Shown one piece after another: positions 21,035-32,448 of a stretch of DNA of 64,000 bases. This stretch comes from Candidula unifasciata (taxonomy: Eukaryota > Mollusca > Gastropoda > Stylommatophora > Geomitridae), in contig CAJHNH020006212.1 of assembly GCA_905116865.2 (NCBI GenBank), positions 377,501 to 441,500 on the forward strand, in the 5' to 3' direction. The first letter of the stretch is position 1. Each line of letters starts with the position of its first letter. The notes below the pieces were generated by a model. The model saw nothing but the letters and a program-made list of their open reading frames with translations. It had not been told where the DNA came from and ran no database searches. The translations under genes and the position numbers were made by a program.

Positions 21035-21279
21035 AGGCACATAGGTGTACCACGGCAGAACAAGAACAAGGTGTAAAAGCAACATCAGAGAAGCTCAACA
21101 ATGGTCAATGGTTGGGGCAGCCAGAACAGCAAGAAGCACTACCTTATATTTCTCTCCACACCTGAAGCGGTCAAAGAGGAAGCGAAGAGAAAACAAAAAG
21201 AAGATAACAACTACCCAGTACCAATTTTCTGAAGATGGGTTGACCTCACAACCGGTAGCCAAGTGTACTAACTAACCAC

Positions 21280-22760
21280 TTTGCCACTGCTGTTCTCTAC
21301 AGACGTGTCCTTATATCACACAAATATTAGACTATGAGGGTGAAATAAAAACAATGCACAAAACTAAGACAGTAAAGTGCTAAATATGAGTAAATGGATG
21401 AATTATTAATAAAAATAAAAAAGTCTATATCAAAGACAGATATTTTAAAAAAATTCAATAAAGGGATGACCGAACAAAAAAAACCACAAAAAAATCTTGA
21501 ATTTGAAATATCTGAATACTCCAGAGTAACAGTGAATTGAGTTAAGATACTTCAATACCTTAGAGTGGTAGTTATTGAGTAGGATATGTCAATTCTTTGG
21601 GGTCCTAGTGAATAAGTTGATACCTCAATACCCTGGGGTCGATAAAAACTTGAGTTCAAGAATCATTTTTTTAAAACCGTTAGGCACCTCTAAGTTAAAA
21701 TAACAAAGAATTAACCTTGAAGCCAGGATAACATTAAAACATTCCTTAAACAAAAAGCCTTTAACGCTACAATAATTTTAAATAGGTCAATAATAAAAGT
21801 AAAAAAATAATTTCTGAATTTGTTTGGAGCCCCCTCCCCCTCCCCTCCCAATATATAAAGATGTATAATTGGAGTTATTTATAAACATGAATAGCATGAA
21901 ACATTAAATAGAAAATATTCTGTAGGGCCTAAAAAGACTATGCATCATGTGACCCAAGCTGTCACCCCATGATCTCTATCAATAAGGCTTACTGGAGAAT
22001 TTGACATCAACTTGGCTTTATATAAAACTATTGGATTTATAGGAAAAAAACCTAATGTTAGTTTAGCTACTATATTAATTAGGTGCAAACTCAGCCAGTA
22101 GCATTAACTCAGTCTCGTAAACACGTCTCTCTAGACAAGTCAGGAAAGTGACATTTACATGAAAACTGGATCTAACTGAAAGTGTTGGTTTTTGTGGCTT
22201 TCTGGGGCGACAGGGTTGATGAATAAATGAGAAAACATGCTTCAACTCTTTCAGTACGTGACAACTCCCTACTTGTTTACTTATTACGCTATACGTCAAA
22301 TGTGTTTCTTTGTTTATTTTGTTTCATTCTTCTATTCAATCAGTCAGGTGCCCTCTCCTCAATAAAAGTCGACTGAAACAAATCTTCTACATACGCTGTC
22401 CTTTGCCCTGGATGTACCCTCTCTGAGACTGTTGTCTGTCCACCTTTTGGTGTTATCTTTCCAACTATATCGCTGTCTGCCTCTTGTTCACTTATCTTCC
22501 ACTTTTAACTGTATTGTGATATTTTCCTCTTTTACATTGAGCCATGATTTTCCAGTTGTCACTAGAACTAGTACTGTCCCATAACTGTACAGCTGTAACT
22601 CATTAACACTCACAGATTTGAACTCAAATCAGCACAGACTTCTGGATTCAGAGTGCTTGACGAGACTTCTATTTTCAAGATTAAAACAGAAACCAACTCA
22701 ATGAATAGATTAAACACAATGTAATAATTATGGAGTCAAAATAGTGACAATTTTTGAAAG
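21280..22760. other. Intergenic stretch without recognised genes
   Basis: AT-rich, with short A runs, a C-rich patch near 21830-21850 and scattered short ORFs without family resemblance. Nothing supportable was found. Confidence 0.5.
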
Positions 22761-22824
22761 GGTACTTTGACATGGCAGGCTAGAAGTAAGGAGTGGGAAG
22801 AAGTGACTGATCATTTTAAATATA

Positions 22825-23055
22825 AAAGGAGCCTTTTCCAGGCCTTCAAGCACATTGGGCATACAGTGCTAGACTGGCACTCGGTCGGTGCTTTGGTAAA
22901 CACCATGCTGACTACCTTTACTTCGCAGGACTGTACGTGGTACCCATTTAAGGTTGGGTCGACTTGGGAGCCAAGATCATTCCGATTTGAACCTATGACC
23001 TTAAGATCCTCAGGCAAGTGACTAGCCACTACAAACCGTGGTGCCCTTTTCAATA
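22825..23055 (-). mobile_element. tRNA-derived SINE, GTGGTGTAGTGG family
   Basis: Read on the minus strand it matches the family seen best at 45815-46060: a tRNA-like head (GTAGTGGCTAGTCAC, AGGTTCA-like B box), then GGCTCCCAAGTCGACCC, AACCTTAAATGGGTACC, AGTAAAGGTAGTCAGCATGG and a tail mentioning CCAATGTGC. This copy is moderately diverged. Confidence 0.65.
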
Positions 23056-23761
23056 TAAACAGATTGTATACACATTAACAGACTCCATTATTTGAAATTT
23101 AACTGGCCATATAATTTTCGAAATAAACAAACTGCACTATTGGAAATATAAATAGACTATATAATATTCAACATAAACAGGCAGCACTATTGTAAATATA
23201 AACAGACTATAATCTGTAGTACATACACTTAGTGTGACAACATTATTCAGTGACCAGCTTGCAGAAGCACAACTATGAAAGTCACACCCTCAAGGTATTT
23301 TTTAAATAAACTGAATACAACAAGAGGTTTCAAAATTTATGAATCTAAACAGAAAACTTTACCATGAGAGTCATGGGGCATATCACAACCAGAACAGCCA
23401 GCAACAAATGCAAGGGTACATTAATTTTACACAACCTCAAAAAAGGGAAATCCAAGAAACCCCAGTCCAGTCCACGATTTGGGGAAGGGGGGGGGGGGGG
23501 GGGGAGTTTGTGCTGTGTTCTTGTCCACATATACGAAGTCATCCTTCTCAGTACATATTTTTAATGTCATCATTCTCCCTTTGTGTTTTGTGATCTGTTT
23601 TTGGAAGGGAGCTTACTACTGCTGGGTGCCTTGTGACTTGGCCTACATGAATCTTCTTAACCTGTCAGTGTCAGTGCTTGACAAGCAGAGCAGAGCAGCA
23701 GCGTTGCTTCTTTTCTGCAAGCAGCATAGCATTTAGAACTCATTCATCCAGATACTGCTGG

Positions 23762-24830
23762 CTGCAAAAATCATCTCATGGTGCTGTCACTGGCTGACTG
23801 GCAGTCAGTCATCAGCATGTTGGACAAGCTAGCACACAAGGGTGAGGCAAAGCAAGTGGCTGCAAGAACATCTCATGGTGCCGTCACTGGCAGTCAGTCA
23901 TCAGAATGTTGGACAAGCTAGCACACAAGGGTGAGGCAAAGCAAGTGGCTGCAAGAACATCTCATGGTGCCGTCACTGGCAGTCAGTCATCAGAATGTTG
24001 GAGTTGCTAACACACAAAGGTGAGGCAAGGCACCTGGCTCCAAGAATAATCTCATGGTGCTGTCACTGGCAGTCAGTCGGTTAAAATGGACGCTAGGCAG
24101 CGGCACTGTTCGAAGCAGAGGCAAATTTTTGCTTCTGCCGGACGGTGGCTGATGCATTTTTGCTCCATTTGTAGACTGGATATAGTTTCATCGCCCAGCT
24201 TCTGAGTTGAATGCATGGCCAGACACTGTGAGCTGCAGATTGAATTTGGAATTTTTTTTTTCAACTGTGAACAACGTGGTGGTGTGAATTGTAGATTGAA
24301 AAATTTGGCGCGATGTCTGTCGTGCAGTGTTGGCGGTGCCCGCATGTGATTAAAATTGATCGCGTGGGCAACTGCTATTCTGTTGGCCACAGGTTCTGCT
24401 ATCATCAATGATGAACTGCATTTCTAATGTTGGACTGTTTGTGTTAGCACTTCGGATGGCTACCGTATGCTTTTAATGCTAGATATGCTGAGACAGTAGT
24501 CTGTCAATCTTTCCACAAGGTACTGTGATAGACATTCTGTGTGTTTTTCGTTGGCACAGGAGCGGAGCAAAGATGGGGTGACCCGTTTGCTATGAAGCTG
24601 TAACTAAGACTACCAGACCAGACTACCAGTCAGTCGTCAGCATGTTGGAGAGGCTAGCACACAAGGGTGAGGCAAGGTGCCTGGCTCCAAGAATCATCTC
24701 ATGGTGCTGTCACTGGCTGACTGACAGTCATCAGCATGTTGGAGATGCTAGCACACCAGCTGTGGAGAGGACACAGGTGAGGCAAGGCATGCGGCTGCAA
24801 AGCTCACACTTATCTGCCTTCCAGATAGCA
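23762..24830. repeat. 89-bp tandem repeat, interrupted by a dispersed repeat
   Basis: Units of about 89 bp (CATCTCATGGTGCCGTCACT, GGCAGTCAGTCATCAG, AATGTTGGACAAGCTAGC, ACACAAGGGTGAGGCAA) occur three to four times up to 24078 and resume at 24627 for about two more. The 548-bp element at 24079-24626 splits the array. Confidence 0.85.
24079..24626 (+). mobile_element. Unclassified 548-bp dispersed repeat, copy 1
   Basis: It is alignable end to end with 52265-52850. It sits inside the 89-bp array and is bounded by CAGTCAGTC at 24070-24078 and 24627-24635, a possible 9-bp target-site duplication, although the array itself contains that word. Both copies share landmarks such as TGCATTTTTGCTCCATTTGT, CACTGTGAGCTGCAGATT and GGACTGTTTGTGTTAGCAC. 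No ORF, tRNA head or terminal inverted repeats were found. Confidence 0.65.
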
Positions 24831-25553
24831 AGTCAGTCTTTTTGTGTACTGCTGGTCTCATGGTCAGTGCCAGCAGTCAGTCAGTCAGTCAGCCACCTGT
24901 TGATGTAATGATGATGACATCACCAGATCAACTTGATTGCATCAAACTGTATGAATGTCAATTACTCGTGAGTAACCAAGCAATATACACACATACATAC
25001 AAGGAGACTGTCGTCATCGGTGGTCTGTCTTTTTCCTACTAGATGGTCCTTGTCAGGGCCTCCGTAGTCCCATATTTTCACCCTCCTTGACAAATGTACA
25101 CAGTGACAATATACACATGCAGAAAGTACAGCAGCGAAAACGCTCACACATACATACACAGAACGTTGCAGCAGCAGTACAGACTGGTAACAGTTGCGCA
25201 GCAATTTGTGTGTAGAAATGTAGCTTCCTTCCATGTTTTCTGCCCAGTGCACAAGCACACTTTTCTGCACTTTGTGTGAACACAGAAGGAATCATGTCAT
25301 AACACCTCTATAGTAGTGGACTTGACTGGGGTTTCCTAGATTCCCCTTGTTTGGGGTCATCTAAAATTATTGTACCAATTAAAGACACTGGAAATCAGAG
25401 GATGGGTTCCAAGATGATGTGTCAGCAATAAATACTGAGATTAAATTATAATCTTTGTAAGAGCGCAATATAACTGAAACTGGAGAATGGTTTACATAAA
25501 TAATGGTTTTGAACTTATTCTTCTTCTTCTTCAATTCCTCGTTAATGTGTTTT

Positions 25554-25578
25554 GGGGGGGGGGGGGGGGGGGGGGGGG
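25554..25578. repeat. Poly-G tract (25 G)
   Basis: An uninterrupted run of 25 G on the plus strand. The exact length is uncertain in sequencing. Confidence 0.9.
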
Positions 25579-25845
25579 AAATATTCTGTGGGATCTTTTT
25601 CAATATAACCTTGCTGATGAGGAAGCTGAAATCAAAGGATGGTTGCCAAGGTAACAACATTAATGTCAGCTCTGGCATAGAAAGACATGTGGCAGGGGAA
25701 TATACAATTGATAGAGTGGCTTTCTGGTTAGCCAAGCTTGGAGGAAAATCCTAAGAAGAACCTGCTATATGATAATAACTTACACACTTACGCTTACATC
25801 AGTGTCTATGAGGTAAATATATTCACACTACCTACACCATCACCA

Positions 25846-26118
25846 TCATTCATTCATAAAAAACATCTTCATAAGAAACTCATACGAAGCATTAATAATT
25901 CCCCAAGATATAAACGAGCGCATGTAGTTGAGATGAACTCCCTTGTAGAGTCCAGTGAGTCCGTTCCTCTCGGTCACAACTGTTCTCAAGGTGGTCAACA
26001 TGCTGGTGTAAGGTCCTCCCAGGACACACTGCATGCGGATCTTCACCACATTGACGGGAAAGAACACTGTACTGATCACAGCTCCAAGGCAGGCACCACT
26101 GATAAAGTCCAAAGCCAT
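25846..26118 (-). CDS. SLC25A51: SLC25A51 exon 2 (third carrier repeat)
   Basis: The acceptor reads GTTCCCAG on the minus strand and exon 2 starts MALDFISGACLGAVISTVFF. It carries the third signature PVNVVK and ends FFMNE then TGA. Confidence 0.92.
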   Translation of the reverse strand: MALDFISGACLGAVISTVFFPVNVVKIRMQCVLGGPYTSMLTTLRTVVTERNGLTGLYKGVHLNYMRSFISWGIINASYEFLMKMFFMNE

Positions 26119-29100
26119 CTGGGAACATACATTGTATACAAACTTTAATCACATACTTCTTCTTTTGTCAAAATCTGCTTGTGCCGCTAGGCGTCGCAGT
26201 CTATCAGATGATCGGCAACCGAGCCAGGGCGCGCTCAGTCGCTTCATATGCTGTGATGTTATGAAGTCTCAAGTTGTCCGTGACTCCTTCAATCCATCTT
26301 CTTCTTGGTCTTCCCCTGCCTCTTGGTGTTTCGATTTTCATGTTGTATGCTCTTGATGCTGGCATCGTTGGTTCCATTCTCATTAGGTGACCAAATCATT
26401 TCATTCTTTGCCTCTCAATAAATTTAACGATGGGTATGGTTCCAATAGTTCTTGTAATCACATCGTTTCTCACTCGATCTCTTCTGGTTTTATTCGCAGC
26501 CATTCTCAAACATCTCATTTCACAGGTGGTTAGTCTTCTCTCGTGTTCTTTTGTTAATGTCCAAGTCTGACACTGATAACCTAATGTCGGTATAAAGATT
26601 GTATTTATAATTTGTCTTTTTATCTCAGCTGGGACAGCAGGGTGTTTTAAAATTGGGGCAAGCTGGTATGCGACATTGTTGGCTTGTTGGATTCTTGCTT
26701 CGATCTCTCTGTCTATTTTACCATTGGATGTAAAGATAATTCCCAAGTATTTAAATTCTTGCACTTGTTTTAGGCTGTGATCTAGAATCTTTATGTCGAT
26801 GGTCTGTTGCTCTCTACTTATGCTCATGACTTCTGTCACATACACAACGACAAATATAGTGCCTTTTAGAATACATTTAGATTAAGCTCTCTATTTTTCA
26901 AGTCAACAGAAAAAAACTGGCTGTTTTCCAAAAACAACAATAAACTGTAATGTCACAAACTGTGAATATCTAGGCCTTATAATAAATAGCAATAGAGACA
27001 GTTTGACAGAAATCAAAAGAAGAATGGCCATAGCATTGCAAAGATTAAACAGCATTAAAAGTCTATGGTTAAGCACCAGCATGAAAATTAAAATTCTGAG
27101 AGCATGCATCTTCCCTGTATCAACATATGGATGTTCAGGTTTTGAACAACGGATCAACATCATGGCACATTGGTAGTAACCCATAAGTGCTCTGTTCTTT
27201 CTCTAACTCAAGTCTGAGTCTGAAGAAGCTCAGTACAGTGCAAAGGCTCTGTAGCACCTGAAATCCTTTGGGCATGCTTCGTGCAGAGTGGCATGCTTCG
27301 CTGCGGAGGACACGAGTGAGGAGTATTGTCTGGATTTTTCCCCCGGGTTACGCCGGTGTGTTGGGAAATGAACAGGCGGACAGACTGGCTGGCTCTGCAC
27401 AACTTAGTGGAATACTGCTACATGATAGGGCAGACGTGGTTAGTGCCTTGTGGGAGCGTGTGTACAATGCGGAGGAGCAGATGGATCACCACAGTTTGGT
27501 GAGATTGATGCAGTTGGGGGTGACGAGAGGTTCTGGCAGAGGCTCAAGGCTCAGAGGAAAGGCAAGAAGGACATTTAATCAGAAAGCTACTGGCACCATT
27601 AGTATCGGAACTCTTCGCTGGCTGCTGAAGATGGAGACGGAGCACTTATGGGAATGTCCCGGGTGCTGTGATGTCGGTTCTTGAATCAAATCAAATCAAA
27701 ATCCTTTGGGCAGATTTTTCGCTCCAAATTTTGCCTGGGCAGCCTCGTTAGGCTTCTCTTTTCAATTTTCAAACATGTGCAAAAATACACAAGGGCGTCC
27801 TACCTCACTACTCAGAGACCAGGGGGAATTACTATAAGTCCAAGTCTACGTAAAAAAATCCCAGCCCTTACCGAGGATTGAACCCGGAACCTCTAGCACT
27901 CGAGGTGGACACCATGCCTCTAGACATGCAGCCCCACATATGGATGTGAGTCGTGGTAGACTTGAGAAAAAAAAAGAGGGGCTTTTGAGCTGAATGCTAT
28001 AGAAATATTCTCAGAATATCATGGACAAAGAAGAGGAGAAATACTGACATTTAAAAAAGATCTGACACATCAGGGAAGATTGGCTAATAAACAGCATCTT
28101 GTCTCGGAAGCTGAAATATATTGGTCATTTCAAGCGCCATGGTGGATTGGAAAAAATAATAACAGAAGGCATGGTACTGGGAAGGAGAGTCAGGAGCCGA
28201 CCAACACGAAGATGGGCACAGGATATAAGTGACTCCTTGAATATGAAACTACATGAGGCGTTAAGCTGGCGAGAGACCGAGTTTCTTTTAGGCAGACCGT
28301 GATGAGAGCAAAGTTCTGCAAAGGACTTGCTACATGATGGTGATGACCTTTCAAGGCTTCCTATCCCCTGGCAGTTTTCTGTCTTCCCAGACGATAGTGT
28401 TATAATGGCAGACAGGCTCAGTCTCCCAAGGGATACTGACAGTAGTATCCCAAATGGCAGTAAAATTACCAAAATGTGAATTTATCACTGAAGATTACTA
28501 GTTTTTTTAATACATTTTTCTTATGTGGGTTCTGGAGGCACGCTGTCAGGAAAACAAGAACAAACTGGCTGCCCCTACAACAAGCATGTCATAGAAGCCA
28601 ACTAATTGGGGGCACCCTTTGAAGTTAAGAGTACATCTGCAAGAGAGGCAAGCAACCAACAGTCTGCATACAAAGAAGCCAAATGTATGAAATGACAATC
28701 AGGTTCTGGAGCAAGACCTGTTCGGAGGTGGACAAACACCCAGAGCTTTCTGCCAGTGAACGTGAAGAAGAAGAACAAGAATACATTAACACTTCTCCTT
28801 TATTTCATTTCATATTTTCTAATCTCCCTTTTTTGACCAACTCAAGGACACAAAATTACTGTGTAACTACATGTAACTATAGGGTGCCCTTTAGAGGTCA
28901 GAATAACAGTTGTGCAAGCTATATAGAGCCAGTTTTAACATATGGCTGGACAATTAATAAACAAGCCCAACAATTTCTTGAGACCTCAGTGATGTAGTAT
29001 CACAAAAGAGTCCTCAGAATTACTTCGACAGCTGAAACAAAAAAATATTTGAAAGGAACTCAATGCGCTGAACATCGAACATGATGGTAGCAATGCCCAT

Positions 29101-30523
29101 GCAACATAGAATGCTGCTCACAATGTATTAGCACTTCATCATCTCAGTGATGAATTATGGACTGGGACTGCTCACTGTATCAAAGTCAGCAAATTTATCC
29201 TTGCCTCAAATAAAAAACATCACTTTACCAAGCATTTAAACCCACCCTGACTATGAAGTTCTAATCACTTAGCCAGACGCTTTTGGACAGAAAATGCGAC
29301 TAGAAAGCTCAATGGATGCAATGAAAAATACGCAAGACATAAGAAGCATACTTTATAAAAACGTAGGAATGAAAACCATATACGTGCAAAACTTGGAGCA
29401 CTTTAGCTGAAAGCAAGAGTTTTAAAGTGTACCAGCTTACCTTCTCCCCAGGAGACTGGACCTGCGGACTCAGATGCTGGAGGTACTCCCTGCCTAGAAA
29501 GAAAGCAACATTACTGGGCCCATTTCTGCAAATGATTGCAGTCAGGCCTCTGTAATATTCACGCAACCCATAACTCCTGAGATTGTAAAATGCATCCAGC
29601 GTATTGCTGAACTTGTTATGGTACTCTCTGCTTTGCATAAGTGCTTGAATCCTTTCGAAAGGTGTGAAGACTGCCTCCACAGTACCAGCTCCAATTGCTG
29701 CCAGTGTGTGATTCATATAGATATTCATTTTGGGTAGTCTGTCATTGAAGAAATCCTGAAATTTATAATACATGCCAAACATAACAGAAAGAGATGACGA
29801 CTTCTGTAACAACGGGGGTAAAAGACCACGATATAGAAACCTTGGACCATCTTTCCGTAGTTGATTAATTGCTCTTAAGCCAGATATCCCATGAAGCTGT
29901 TGTCGGAACATGATTTTGTTCAAAGGAAACGTGATACATATATTAATGAAGGCAGCACCCCAACCACACACAAACTCCCCCTCTCGCTGAATGTGTGGCC
30001 GGAAATGTAAAGGCACTCCAATCTGCTCTTGGGCAGTGATATGAAGGTTTGTGTTCTCTAGCTCCAAGTTTGTTAGACTCTCTTTCCTAGGGTGCGCCCC
30101 AGTCCTCAAGGAAGATTTGGATGCTAGCAGTGGTGTATGGGAGGCAGCAGCAACTACAGCTGAGGGCGCTGAAAGAGATGATGTCTGGGAAGCTGCCAGA
30201 TGTTCAATCATGGAAGAAGATACTGGTGGAATAGTTGTCTCCATGTTCTCTGACTTGGCTGAAACTCCTCTGAACAACCAGAACACGGGAGACAAAGAAA
30301 CATTGGCTGACTGGGCTCTCATGTTACAGTCTGACTTATATCCATGAGCTGTGGATGCAGCAGTGAGTGGAGCTGTGGATACAGCAGTGGGTGGAGCTCT
30401 GGATGCAGCCGGCCATGTTGTTGGTGTATATAAGTCATGATGTACCATCTTTTGTGACGATTTTTGTAAACAGAAGAATTCTTCCACATTTTGGTTACAA
30501 GTTTTGTCTTCAGTCATGTCCAC
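25846..30523 (-). CDS. SLC25A51: SLC25A51-type mitochondrial NAD+ carrier
   Basis: Two exons, 30523-29441 and 26118-25846, join in phase 0 to 451 codons and a TGA stop. The last 260 or so residues are a mitochondrial carrier with three signature repeats: TFPLNKIMFRQQ, FTPFERIQALMQ and FFPVNVVKIRMQ. These, with CGWGAAFINI, RFLYRGLLPPLLQKSS, EYYRGLTAIICRNGPSN and YMRSFISWGIINASYEF, match SLC25A51/52, known in mammals to import NAD+ across the inner mitochondrial membrane. The mammalian protein is about 297 residues. Here about 187 residues, rich in Ser, Thr and Ala, precede the carrier if the first ATG is used, and internal Met codons offer later starts. The intron (26119-29440) holds LINE and SINE debris. 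Confidence 0.9.
26160..26850 (-). mobile_element. RTE-like LINE 3' fragment in SLC25A51 intron
   Basis: The minus-strand ORF 26845-26396 encodes the reverse transcriptase end (KQVQEFKYLGIIFTSNGKID, IFIPTLGYQCQTW, TTCEMRCLRMAANKTRRDR). It is followed after a frame break by RMEPTMPASRAYNMKIETP, RGRGRPRRRWIEGV and DNLRLHNITAYEATERALA. The 5' part is missing. The closest relative in the window is the fragment at 60735-60985. Confidence 0.75.
27268..27700 (+). mobile_element. RNase H-end retroelement fragment
   Basis: The open frame of 138 codons shows the final RNase H block YAGVLGNEQADRLAGSA and a conserved end (GTISIGTLRWLLKMETEH, CPGCCDV). It finishes in CAAATCAAATCAAAATC, a microsatellite tail typical of a LINE 3' end. 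The 5' portion is absent. The same family occurs reversed at 35556-36270. Confidence 0.6.
27701..27935 (-). mobile_element. tRNA-derived SINE-like sequence
   Basis: Read on the minus strand, GCATGTCTAGAGGCATGGTG and, about 35 bases on, GGTTCCGGGTTCAATCC resemble tRNA A and B boxes. The body runs to the left and abuts the LINE tail. The family was not recognised. Confidence 0.45.
28020..28310 (+). mobile_element. LINE 3' fragment
   Basis: The ORF from 28099 reads RKLKYIGHFKRHGGLEKII, GRRVRSRPTRRWAQDI, the pattern of the RTE-type reverse transcriptase C-terminal tail. The 5' part is lost. Confidence 0.6.
28525..28790 (+). repeat. Dispersed repeat, shared with 38045-38240
   Basis: The words GGTTCTGGAGGCACGC, GAAAACAAGAACA, GCCAACTAATTGGGGGCACC, AGTACATCTGCAAGAGAGGC and CAGTCTGCATACAAA recur in order at 38045-38240, and partly at 32195-32290. 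The repeat is likely part of a retroelement 3' region, since it ends in GAAGAAGAAG. Confidence 0.55.
29441..30523 (-). CDS. SLC25A51: SLC25A51 exon 1 (N-terminal extension, carrier repeats 1-2)
   Basis: Donor AAG|GTAAGC on the minus strand at 29440. It begins at the first ATG of the frame (MDMTEDKTCNQN). The carrier proper starts near EFVCGWGAAFIN. The upstream segment is low complexity and could be partly untranslated if a later ATG is used. Confidence 0.85.
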
Positions 30524-31224
30524 ACATTATCATTCAGAAAAAAGCCCACTTGAAATTTGTTCTGTAAATGAATTAAATAAAATAAGTATTCCAAGACCTG
30601 TTCTACTCACATTTTATGTTATTTAGCACTACCTGTTACAATAAATATTTCGCTAGCACTTTCCAGCTTCACCAAAACGGTGTAAGACTAGAGCAGTGAC
30701 TACTGTAACTAATTTAATTACTTGTTAAGCAAACTTTCTTGGGATTTTCAAATTTGCTTTGTATAGTGTAGTGAAACTTTACAAACACCCTGTACAATTA
30801 TTCAAAATGATAAATGTCAAGCAGTCTGCTGGCAGTGGGCTACTTTATTTGAGGCAAAGTTATCAGAAATCAATATTGATTTTTACCGTCTTCAACTATT
30901 TTTGATGATATAATGTCATACATAGATCTAAGGAAGTAACAATAAAATAACACTTCGCCCCGCGCCCCGATAAAAAAAAAGACGTTATAGAATAAGTCGG
31001 CACTCTTCCGAATACCGGCCCCATATTATTTGCTGTGCAAAACATTCCTGTTAGAGCCTCAAAGGGTTCAAGAGGTTACAAAGAGGTTAAGGGGTTATAA
31101 AGAGGTTATACAAAATATGGAACAACAAAAAATGGTACAATACGTACCAATAATGCCGTGAAATAATTGCGGCCATCATCATCAGTTTCCACATCTGCGC
31201 GTTAAGCGTTGTGAGAAATAGTTT

Positions 31225-31625
31225 TCGATCGACTGAAGTGACGTAGGGAGGAATAATTTTCGATCCATCGGAGCGCTAAAGTGACGTGGGGAGGATTAAT
31301 TTTCGATCCATCGGAGCGCTGAAGTGACGTGGGGAGGAATAATTTTCGATCCATTGGAGCGCTGTGTCGATGGGTAGCAACGTTGAGATCATCATCATCA
31401 GTGTAGCAACGTTAAGATTATCATCATCAGTGTAGCAACGTTAAGATCATCATCATCAATTTTTACTGCTGCCGTTAAGCGCCGTGAAATAATAACTGAG
31501 GCACTGAAACAAGTGTCCCCCCCACCCCCGCTCCTTTTCTCCCTCCACGACATGGGGAGGAATAATTTTCGATCCATCGGAGCGCTGTGTCGATGGGTAG
31601 CAACGTTAGAGTTGAGACGTAGCGG
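31225..31625. repeat. Short repeats GGAGGAATAATTTTCGATCC / AGCAACGTTAAGATCATC
   Basis: The first word, with GTGACGTGG before it and ATCGGAGCGCT after it, occurs four times in a ladder of about 50 bp and again near 31555. The second occurs three times around 31380-31460 with ATC runs. Confidence 0.7.
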
Positions 31626-32448
31626 GCATTCTCAGACCAGCCGACAACTTTGATGTCCAGAGTTCAAACAGGATAGCAGGTCCAGTTGTCTAAGCAAGCA
31701 AATTTCGCACATTAATGTGATACACGTAATCTACCTAGTGATGTTACAACATACTCGTAATCACAAGGGCGGAACTTGGACAACAGGGTAGAACATTTAC
31801 GGATGCCTGTGACCTGATTGATTCTATTATACTTTCATACTGTGCCAAAAGAGAAAATCTAACCATTTTTCGAAAATAAAAATTTCAAAAATGGAAATAT
31901 TTGAACTACTGCATGTAAACAGTGAAAGCAGGTGCAAACATTAGTTAAGCAATATAAAAGTAACCTGCAGTCTTCATCTTTTATCATCTTACCAAAAGTA
32001 TATCTATATCGATAAACGCCTTTTCCCTTCTCCCGAGGATACTCAGTCAGCTCAATATATTTCACGAGTCTTTATTAGGCTGTATCTGTTTAACCAGGGA
32101 CTATTACAACCAACCAATAATCGACTTCGGTAACAATAATAACCACGTATTGATGCCCTTCCAAGTAGCGACAAGTCACACACAAGACATTTTTTGTGGG
32201 TTCCAAGGAGGAAAAAAAAAGAATTGATCCACTGCCACCTGAAAAGAATGTTGTAAAAGGCAACTAATTATGACTGCTGAAATCAGATGTGTTGGGGCGA
32301 AAGGCGCAGATATCGCAACCTAGCACGAAAGGCGCAGATATAGCAGCGTATTTGTAAACCACAATACACTATGCCAACCGCCATTTCAAGGGCGAAAAAA
32401 AAAAAAAAAAGAGATTAGCTGCCCTTGACACGACCATTTAGCACTTCG

